Positions 7,065 through 13,349 of a stretch of 13,349 nt of DNA are shown here, piece by piece. The number at the start of each line of letters is the position of its first letter. The stretch's first letter is position 1. The position numbers and the translations under genes were made by a program. The stretch covers positions 1-13,349 of the forward strand of contig DATJSJ010000102.1 of assembly GCA_035504175.1 (NCBI GenBank), in the 5' to 3' direction. Below the pieces are notes generated by a model. The model was given only the letters and a program-made list of their open reading frames with translations, did no database searches and was not told where the DNA came from. This DNA comes from DATJSJ01 sp035504175. GTDB lineage: Bacteria; Pseudomonadota; Alphaproteobacteria; Acetobacterales; Acetobacteraceae.

Positions 7065-7826
7065 TCATTCGCGGATCTCCGCGGGCGATGCGGTCGGCTG
7101 CCCGGCGCCGAGATCGCCAAGTTCGGTCAGCGTCGTCGGCCCGCCCACCGGCGCGGAGGTGATCCGGTCGATCATCGGTCCGGGCTTCGGCCGTTCGCCG
7201 CGCCGCAGCGCGTCCAGCAGCGCCAGCGTCCGGTCGAAATCCATGTCCTCGTAGAAATCGTCGTCGACCTGCAGGATCGGCGCGTTCACGCAGGCGCCGA
7301 GGCACTCGACCTCGGTCATGGTGAACATCCCGTCGGCACTGGTCTCGTGCCAGCCGCGGATCCCGGTCGCCTGCCGGCAGGCCGCGACGACGTCGTCCGA
7401 GCCACGCAGCCAGCATGGCGTCGTGGTGCAGAGCTGCAGATGGTAGCGCCCGATCGGCGTGGTGTTGAACATCGCGTAGAAGGTCGCGACCTCGTAGACG
7501 CGGATCGGCGGCATGCCGAGCCGCGCCGCAACCGCATCCATCGCGACGCGCGGCACCCAGGCACTGCCGGTCTGCCGCCCCATCTGCCGCTGCACCAGAT
7601 AGAGCATCGGCAACACGGCACTCGCGTGCCGCCCCGGCGGATATTTCGCGATCAGCTTGCCGATCTCGGCCTCGCTCTCCGCGTCGAAGGCGAACTCGGT
7701 CGGCTGCGGGTGCTCCTGCCCGGTGCTGCCGTCGCCGATACTCTCCGCCTGCACCTTGCTCGATGGCGAGGGGCTGGGAGGCGAGGCGCCGGGCCGCGGC
7801 GCGCCGGGATCGATCGGTTCGGACAT
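7065..7826 (-). CDS. nuoE: NADH-quinone oxidoreductase subunit E (2Fe-2S, thioredoxin-like)
   Basis: Subunit of the NADH dehydrogenase module (24-kDa homologue), carrying 2Fe-2S cluster N1a close to FMN in NuoF. The ligands are Cys133 and Cys138 (CTTTPC) and Cys175 and Cys179 (ECLGAC) in the thioredoxin-like fold. The preceding helical part contains YPPGRHASAVLPMLYLVQ and YEVATFYAMFNTTP, both typical. At 253 residues it is long for the family (E. coli 166). Residues 1-42 are a Pro/Ser/Gly-rich low-complexity extension, and the last 40 or so residues after RRGERPKPGP form a second flexible tail. ATG 7826 lies two bases after the nuoD stop with a weak AGG upstream. A later start inside the extension cannot be excluded, but no good ribosome site was seen for one. 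Confidence 0.95.
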   Translation of the reverse strand: MSEPIDPGAPRPGASPPSPSPSSKVQAESIGDGSTGQEHPQPTEFAFDAESEAEIGKLIAKYPPGRHASAVLPMLYLVQRQMGRQTGSAWVPRVAMDAVAARLGMPPIRVYEVATFYAMFNTTPIGRYHLQLCTTTPCWLRGSDDVVAACRQATGIRGWHETSADGMFTMTEVECLGACVNAPILQVDDDFYEDMDFDRTLALLDALRRGERPKPGPMIDRITSAPVGGPTTLTELGDLGAGQPTASPAEIRE

Positions 7827-7828
7827 GA

Positions 7829-9040
7829 CTACCTGTCGATCTCGCCGAACACGATGTCGATCGAGCCGATGATGGCGACGATATCGGCCAGCATGTGCCG
7901 CCGCCCCATCGCCTCGATCGCCTGCAGGAAGGCGAAGCCGGTCGGCCGGATCTTGCAGCGGTACGGCCGGTTGGTGCCGTCGGCCACGAGATACACGCCG
8001 AACTCCCCCTTCGGGCTCTCCACCACCGTATAGGTCGCACCCGGCGGCACGTGATACCCTTCGGTGAACAGTTTGAAGTGGTGGATCAGCGCTTCCATCG
8101 AGTGCTTCATCTCGGCGCGGCGCGGCGGCGTGAACTTGCGGTCCTGCACCTTCACCGGCCCGGGCGTCATGCGCGCCAGGCACTCGCGGATGATGCGCAC
8201 GCTCTGGCGCATCTCCTCCATGCGCACCAGGTAGCGGTCGTAGCAATCGCCGTTGCGCCCGACCGGCACCTCGAACTCGATCTGGTCGTACTTGTCGTAG
8301 GGCTGCGCCCGGCGCAGGTCCCAGGGCACGCCGGAGGCACGCAGCGGCGGGCCGGAGAAGCCCCAGGCCAGCGCCTGCTCGGCCGAGAAGACGCCGATAT
8401 CGACCGTGCGCTGCTTCCAGATCCGGTTGCCGGTCAACAGCTCCTGCAGATCGTCGACGAATTTCGGAAAGGTCTCCGACCATTCGGCGATGCGGTCGGT
8501 GAGCCCCGCCGGCAGGTCGCGCGAGACGCCGCCCGGACGGAAATAATTCGCATGCAGGCGGGCGCCGGACGCCGCCTCATGGAACTCCATCAGCTTCTCG
8601 CGCTCCTCGAACCCCCAGAGGCTCGGGGTGATCGCGCCCACGTCGAGCGCGTACGTTGTGACGTTGAGCAGGTGGTTGAGCACGCGGGTGATCTCGGCGA
8701 ACAGCGTGCGGATCCACTGCGCCCGCTCCGGCGCCGTGATGCCGAGCAGCTTCTCGACCGCCAGCGCGTAGGCATGCTCCTCGCACATCGGCGAGACGTA
8801 ATCGAGCCGGTCGAAATACGGCACGTTCTGCATGTAGGTGCGGTATTCGATCAGCTTCTCGGTGCCGCGATGCAACAGGCCGATATGCGGATCGGCCCGC
8901 TCCACCACCTCGCCGTCCATCTCCAGGATCAGCCGCAGCACGCCGTGCGCCGCGGGATGCTGCGGGCCGAAATTGATCGCGTGGCTGTCGATCTCGATCG
9001 TCTGCTTCGTCGGCTCGACGATGTCGCGCGTGCCGCTCAT
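7829..9040 (-). CDS. nuoD: NADH-quinone oxidoreductase subunit D
   Basis: Quinone-site subunit of complex I (49-kDa homologue), related to the large subunit of NiFe hydrogenases but without the metal ligands. It has 403 residues. The quinone-headgroup residues of the family are present: His32 in GPQHPAAHGVLR and Tyr81 in YFDRLDYVSPM. Other conserved stretches are PHIGLLHRGTEKLIE, NYFRPGGVSRDLP, RASGVPWDLRRAQPY and VESPKGEFGVYLVADG. The ATG at 9040 overlaps the nuoC stop (ATGA, four-base junction) and is preceded by a strong GGAGG six bases upstream. NuoC and NuoD are separate proteins here, unlike the fused NuoCD of E. coli. The gene ends two bases before nuoE. Confidence 0.98.
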   Translation of the reverse strand: MSGTRDIVEPTKQTIEIDSHAINFGPQHPAAHGVLRLILEMDGEVVERADPHIGLLHRGTEKLIEYRTYMQNVPYFDRLDYVSPMCEEHAYALAVEKLLGITAPERAQWIRTLFAEITRVLNHLLNVTTYALDVGAITPSLWGFEEREKLMEFHEAASGARLHANYFRPGGVSRDLPAGLTDRIAEWSETFPKFVDDLQELLTGNRIWKQRTVDIGVFSAEQALAWGFSGPPLRASGVPWDLRRAQPYDKYDQIEFEVPVGRNGDCYDRYLVRMEEMRQSVRIIRECLARMTPGPVKVQDRKFTPPRRAEMKHSMEALIHHFKLFTEGYHVPPGATYTVVESPKGEFGVYLVADGTNRPYRCKIRPTGFAFLQAIEAMGRRHMLADIVAIIGSIDIVFGEIDR

Positions 9041-9696
9041 GGCCGGCCTCCGCCGCGGCGCTTCTCCTCATGCGCCTTCTCGTCGCCGGGCAGCGTCGTC
9101 ATGCCCTCCCAGGGCGAGATGAAATCGAAGCTGCGCCAATCCTGCGTCAGGTTGACCGGCTCGTAGACCACCTGCTTGCGCTCCTCGTCGTAGCGCAGCT
9201 CGACATAGCCGGTCATCGGGAAGTCCTTGCGCAGCGGATGTCCCTCGAAGCCGTAATCGGTCAGGATGCGGCGCAGATCGGGCTGGCCCTCGAACAGGAT
9301 GCCGAACAGATCCCAGGCCTCGCGCTCCCACCAGGTGACGCCGGGCCAGATCGTGTGCAGCGACGGGACCGGCGTCTGCTCGTCGGTGGTCACGATCACC
9401 CGCAGCCGCTGGTTCAGCGACACGGACAGCAGGTTGTAGACGACGTCGAAGCGCTCTTCCCGCACCGGATAGTCGACGCCGCAGAGATCCATGAGCTGTT
9501 CGAAGGCGAAGCGCGGATCGTCGCGCAGCGTCACCATCAGCGTCACCAGCGAGTCGCGCGACGCATGTGCGACCACCTCGCCGAGCGCGACCTCGGTACC
9601 CGCGACGCCGGGCAGCGTCGCCACCGCCTGCGCCAGCAACTGCTCCCGCGTGGGCGGCGGCGTCTCGGCGGCGGGCTGTGCCTCTGCCTCAGCCAC
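9037..9696 (-). CDS. nuoC: NADH-quinone oxidoreductase subunit C
   Basis: Peripheral-arm subunit of complex I (30-kDa homologue), a structural partner of NuoD without cofactor. It has 219 residues from the chosen start. The family signature spans residues 122-160 (WWEREAWDLFGILFEGQPD followed by LRRILTDYGFEGHPLRKDFP). The GHPDL found in most homologues reads GQPDL here. The C-terminus is charged and flexible. The start is taken as GTG 9696, which overlaps the end of nuoB by eight bases (GTGGCTGA). No ATG lies between it and residue 54. The frame is open 32 codons further up, but that Arg/Ser-rich extension is plainly a shadow of nuoB. The ribosome site is weak, so coupling to nuoB translation is likely. 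Confidence 0.94.
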   Translation of the reverse strand: MAEAEAQPAAETPPPTREQLLAQAVATLPGVAGTEVALGEVVAHASRDSLVTLMVTLRDDPRFAFEQLMDLCGVDYPVREERFDVVYNLLSVSLNQRLRVIVTTDEQTPVPSLHTIWPGVTWWEREAWDLFGILFEGQPDLRRILTDYGFEGHPLRKDFPMTGYVELRYDEERKQVVYEPVNLTQDWRSFDFISPWEGMTTLPGDEKAHEEKRRGGGRP

Positions 9697-10255
9697 GGAG
9701 GATCGTCCCGGTCCGGCGGATCTTCTTCTGCAACTGCATGATGCCGTAGACGAGCGCCTCCGCCGTCGGCGGGCAGCCCGGCACGTAGACATCGACCGGC
9801 ACCACCCGGTCGCAGCCGCGCACCACCGAGTAGGAGAAGTGGTAGTAGCCGCCGCCGTTGGCGCAGCTGCCCATGCTGATCACCCAGCGCGGCTCCGGCA
9901 TCTGGTCGTAGACGCGCCGCAGCGCCGGCGCCATTTTGTTGCACAGCGTACCGGCGACGATCATGACATCGCTCTGCCGCGGTGAGGCGCGCGGGATGAC
10001 GCCGAACCGGTCGAGATCGTAGCGCGGCATGTAGGCGTGGATCATCTCGACCGCGCAGCAGGCGAGCCCGAACGTCATCGGCCACAGGCTGCCGGTGCGC
10101 GCCCAGTTCACCAGCCGGTCGAGATTGGCGACGACGAACCCCTTGTCCTCGATCTCGCCGGTGATGCCGCGGACCACGGCATCCTGCCCGGCGCCCGGCG
10201 CCAACCCCTCACGGTTCCATGCAACCGGCGTCGCGGAGGCTGTCGAGCTGCTCAT
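9689..10255 (-). CDS. nuoB: NADH-quinone oxidoreductase subunit B (cluster N2)
   Basis: Peripheral-arm subunit of complex I (PSST homologue) holding the 4Fe-4S cluster N2, the direct electron donor to quinone. It has 188 residues. The N2 ligands are the unusual tandem Cys66-Cys67 (TFGLACCAVEMIH), Cys131 (MGSCANGGGYYHFSYSVVRG) and Cys161 (VPGCPPTAEAL). The first 30 or so residues are a variable N-terminal extension. ATG 10255 lies seven bases after the nuoA stop with GGGAG ten bases upstream. The frame continues open upstream to 10471, but that part overlaps nuoA and is not family-like. Its stop is overlapped by the nuoC GTG start. Confidence 0.98.
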   Translation of the reverse strand: MSSSTASATPVAWNREGLAPGAGQDAVVRGITGEIEDKGFVVANLDRLVNWARTGSLWPMTFGLACCAVEMIHAYMPRYDLDRFGVIPRASPRQSDVMIVAGTLCNKMAPALRRVYDQMPEPRWVISMGSCANGGGYYHFSYSVVRGCDRVVPVDVYVPGCPPTAEALVYGIMQLQKKIRRTGTILRG

Positions 10256-10262
10256 GGCAAAA

Positions 10263-10628
10263 TCACTCCCATTCCAGCGCCCCCTTATTCCACTCATAGA
10301 TGAAGCCGACGGTGAGCACCGCAAGGAAGCCCAGCATGGAAAGGAAGCCAAACGCGCCGATCCGCCACAGGCTGATCGCCCAGGGGAACAGGAAGGCAAC
10401 CTCGAGATCAAAAATGATGAACAGGATGGCGACCAGGTAGAAGCGCACGTCGAAGCGGCGGCGGGCGTCATCGAACGCGTCGAAGCCGCACTCGTACGCG
10501 GTCAGCTTCTCGGGATAGGGTTTCTGCCGGGCGGCCAGCATCGAGCCGCCCACCATCGCCGAGGCGATCACCCCGGCGATCACGAGGAACACGATGATCG
10601 GGAACCACTGCCCGAGATCGACTTGCAT
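10263..10628 (-). CDS. nuoA: NADH-quinone oxidoreductase subunit A
   Basis: First gene of the nuo operon and a small membrane subunit of complex I (ND3 homologue), 121 residues. Three hydrophobic helices lie at about residues 8-30, 62-85 and 91-112. The conserved loop YECGFDAFDDAR contains Cys47, the residue that reports the active/deactive transition in mitochondrial ND3. The acidic motif FDLEVAFLFPWA (Asp74, Glu76) is also intact. ATG 10628 has AGGGG six bases upstream, and a GC hairpin lies just before that ribosome site. The region upstream to the tRNA-Asp gene is about 450 nt; no clear promoter was seen there, so whether transcription starts in it or reads through from the tRNAs is unknown. 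Confidence 0.97.
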   Translation of the reverse strand: MQVDLGQWFPIIVFLVIAGVIASAMVGGSMLAARQKPYPEKLTAYECGFDAFDDARRRFDVRFYLVAILFIIFDLEVAFLFPWAISLWRIGAFGFLSMLGFLAVLTVGFIYEWNKGALEWE

Positions 10629-10641
10629 GGCCGGCCCCTTC

Positions 10642-10657
10642 GTGCGCGGGCGCGCAC
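10642..10657. promoter_or_regulatory. Hairpin just upstream of the nuoA ribosome site
   Basis: GTGCGC (10642-10647) and GCGCAC (10652-10657) pair across a four-base loop, a few bases before the AGGGG ribosome site of nuoA in the minus-strand mRNA. It could affect mRNA stability or access to the ribosome site. No known regulatory RNA family is recognised. Confidence 0.3.
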
Positions 10658-10763
10658 TGTGTCGTGGCGGATGTCGCGTTGCAGCGCGGACACTACTACT
10701 CCGAAGCCTTGGCCGCCGCCTAGGGGCCGGGGCGTCGCCGCGGTCGATGCGTGCGCAGAAAGT

Positions 10764-10782
10764 GGCGCCGCGTCGCGGCGCC
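10764..10782 (-). terminator. Candidate weak terminator or leader hairpin upstream of nuoA
   Basis: A perfect 8-bp stem GGCGCCGC/GCGGCGCC with loop GAC on the minus strand is followed by ACTTTCTG. The T-tract is short and interrupted. It could be a weak terminator of the tRNA transcript, an attenuator before nuoA, or only a structural element. Confidence 0.3.
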
Positions 10783-10908
10783 GGTCACGGGCGCGGGATC
10801 AGCCCGGGGGGCTTGCCGCGTCTGACCGTCAGGACCGGTGAACCGCTCGGGAACGGAGCGCGAACAGGTGCGCGACACGCGCGGCACGGTGTGACGGTGG
10901 CAAAGCGT

Positions 10909-10963
10909 GGGATCGCTCACTCGCGCTCGGACCAGGAGCGCTTCGACCGTGGCAGGCGATCCC
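10909..10963. repeat. Nested inverted repeats in the tRNA-nuo leader
   Basis: GGGATCGC (10909-10916) pairs with GCGATCCC (10956-10963). Within this loop GCGCTC (10923-10928) pairs with GAGCGC (10936-10941). The nested order would allow one long interrupted stem in a transcript of either strand. A similar sequence in inverted orientation (GCGATCACGCTT) lies near 11020. Function is unknown. Confidence 0.35.
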
Positions 10964-11038
10964 GTCGCAGCTCTCAGGTTCCGGGCCACGATTCACGCCT
11001 TTGACGATACGACCTGCGGCGATCACGCTTGGCGGGGG

Positions 11039-11062
11039 AAACTTGAGCCGCTGGGCGGGCTC
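11039..11062 (-). terminator. Possible weak terminator after tRNA-Asp
   Basis: About 20 bases past the tRNA-Asp 3' end, GAGCC (11062-11058) can pair with GGCTC (11049-11045), or in a longer form with one bulge, followed by AAGTTT. The stem is short and the T-run is only three bases, so this may be a trailer-processing structure rather than a terminator. Confidence 0.25.
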
Positions 11063-11080
11063 GCGCGGTGCGCGTGGCGC

Positions 11081-11157
<77 letters not shown>

Positions 11158-11226
11158 AGCGGCAGGGCGCAGCGTTTAGGCCGTCGCCGCCAACGGGTCA
11201 AGGCGCGCCGCCTCCGCCGGGCGGCA

Positions 11227-11298
11227 TGGGCGGTGACGGATTCGAACCGCCGGCCCTCTCGGTGTAAACGAGACGCTCTACCGCTGAGCTAACCGCCC
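11227..11298 (-). tRNA. tRNA-Val (anticodon UAC)
   Basis: A complete cloverleaf of 72 nt to discriminator A. The acceptor GGGCGGT pairs with ACCGCCC, and the D-arm is TAGCTCAGCGGTAGAGC. The anticodon stem TCTCG/CGAGA encloses loop TTTACAC with anticodon TAC. The T-arm carries GGTTCGAATCC with one G-U pair in the stem. The bases after the discriminator are TGC, so CCA is not encoded and must be added by the nucleotidyltransferase. It is the first of a Val-Asp tRNA pair downstream of lon. Confidence 0.97.
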
Positions 11299-11352
11299 CC
11301 GGGCGCTTGCCGTCCGCCGCGGGCCGCAGGCACGCTGGCCCGGCCCCGGATC

Positions 11353-11395
11353 ATCAACCCTCTCGCCGCATCAACGCTCTCGTCGCATCGACGCT
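11353..11395. repeat. 17-bp tandem repeat, about 2.5 copies, upstream of tRNA-Val
   Basis: The unit ATCAACCCTCTCGCCGC (11353-11369) is followed directly by ATCAACGCTCTCGTCGC (11370-11386, 15 of 17 identical), then by a partial third copy beginning ATCGACGCT. On the minus strand this puts TTGAT or TCGAT motifs at 17-bp spacing just upstream of the tRNA genes. It could be regulatory or a simple slippage product. Confidence 0.5.
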
Positions 11396-11398
11396 GCC

Positions 11399-11426
11399 AT
11401 TAAGCCGCGCCGCCCGCCGCGGGCAA
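11399..11426 (-). promoter_or_regulatory. Candidate sigma70-type promoter for the tRNA-Val-Asp unit
   Basis: On the minus strand TTGCCC (11426-11421) and CTTAAT (11404-11399) are separated by 16 bases, each matching four of six consensus positions. It would start transcription near 11391, about 90 bases before tRNA-Val and downstream of the lon terminator. It is the only plausible hexamer pair found in this very GC-rich gap, and it overlaps a hairpin. Confidence 0.3.
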
Positions 11427-11436
11427 GCGGCGCGGC
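11404..11436. repeat. Second GC hairpin beyond the lon terminator
   Basis: GCCGCGCCGC (11404-11413) and GCGGCGCGGC (11427-11436) are perfect 10-bp inverted repeats, with a smaller CCCG/CGGG pair inside. On the minus strand the stem is followed by only two T residues, so it is not a classic terminator. It may be a back-up 3' structure for lon mRNA, or may simply overlap the tRNA promoter region. Confidence 0.4.
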
Positions 11437-11444
11437 GACGGCGC

Positions 11445-11480
11445 AAAAAAAGACCGGCCCGGGATCGCTCCCGGGCCGGT
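11445..11480 (-). terminator. Rho-independent terminator of lon
   Basis: On the minus strand a perfect 12-bp stem ACCGGCCCGGGA/TCCCGGGCCGGT with tetraloop GCGA is followed by C and seven T residues. It begins 18 bases after the lon stop. It is strong and one-directional, since no T-tract exists on the other side. It should isolate lon from the tRNA-nuo unit. Confidence 0.93.
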
Positions 11481-11498
11481 GCACTCAGATCAAGCCGC

Positions 11499-13349
<1,851 letters not shown>

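Larger units (their letters stand above)
10629..11080. other. Long nuoA leader / tRNA-nuo intergenic region, no convincing gene
   Basis: These 452 bases between tRNA-Asp and nuoA contain only short open frames with unconvincing, Arg/Ser/Pro-rich translations and no good ribosome sites, so I call no gene. They do hold several inverted repeats (10642-10657, 10764-10782, the nested pair at 10909-10963, and one near 11045-11062). No confident -35/-10 pair was recognised. The nuo promoter, an untranslated leader or a small RNA may lie here; the sequence alone does not decide. Confidence 0.6.

Noticed and set aside
9689..10471. A longer nuoB start at 10471
   Set aside because: The extra 72 codons lie inside nuoA and are not NuoB-like; ATG 10255 with its own ribosome site fits. 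The same reasoning rejects upstream extensions of nuoC, nuoE, nuoF and nuoG.
10720..11026. Two short minus-strand frames (89 and 65 codons) between tRNA-Asp and nuoA
   Set aside because: No recognisable homology, Arg/Ser/Pro-rich content, no good ribosome site, and mutually overlapping in different frames; not supported as genes.
10995..11035. A TTGACG hexamer on the plus strand that resembles a -35 box
   Set aside because: No acceptable -10 follows at 16-18 bp and no plus-strand gene lies downstream.

Overview
The window is a GC-rich stretch of a bacterial chromosome with every recognised gene on the minus strand. In the direction of transcription (high to low coordinates) it reads: lon (3' part), a strong intrinsic terminator, tRNA-Val(UAC), tRNA-Asp(GUC), a leader region of about 450 bp without a convincing gene, then nuoA-B-C-D-E-F-G-H-I-J-K and the first 297 codons of nuoL, which runs off the left edge. 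The organism is most likely an alphaproteobacterium. nuoC and nuoD are separate genes, NuoG lacks the extra N7 cluster cysteines, the protein sequences are of the mitochondrial/alphaproteobacterial type, and lon-tRNA-nuo linkage is familiar from that class. The GC-rich palindromic repeat between nuoH and nuoI hints at Rhodospirillales/Acetobacteraceae, but this is inference.

The nuo genes encode proton-pumping NADH:quinone oxidoreductase (respiratory complex I). NuoE, F and G form the NADH-oxidising module (FMN and the first iron-sulfur clusters). NuoB, C, D and I form the connecting quinone-reducing module (clusters N6a, N6b, N2). NuoA, H, J, K and L are membrane subunits. NuoM and NuoN are expected just beyond the left edge. 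Cluster-ligating cysteines, the FMN loop, quinone-site residues of NuoD and key charged membrane residues are present wherever I checked, so the complex looks intact. Most junctions are tight: ATGA-type or 8-bp overlaps, or gaps of 1 to 7 nt.

The operon has three longer gaps, and each holds a GC-rich hairpin or palindrome: nuoE|nuoF (37 nt), nuoH|nuoI (141 nt, a composite REP-like element with 10-bp terminal inverted repeats) and nuoI|nuoJ (69 nt, a perfect 24-bp palindrome). Other non-coding points are a long structured region between tRNA-Asp and nuoA, a 17-bp tandem repeat and a possible promoter upstream of tRNA-Val, and a second hairpin beyond the lon terminator. No mobile-element gene, CRISPR array, phage gene, defence system or unknown protein-coding gene could be supported. 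This is essentially a core housekeeping region, and what is worth a second look is non-coding.
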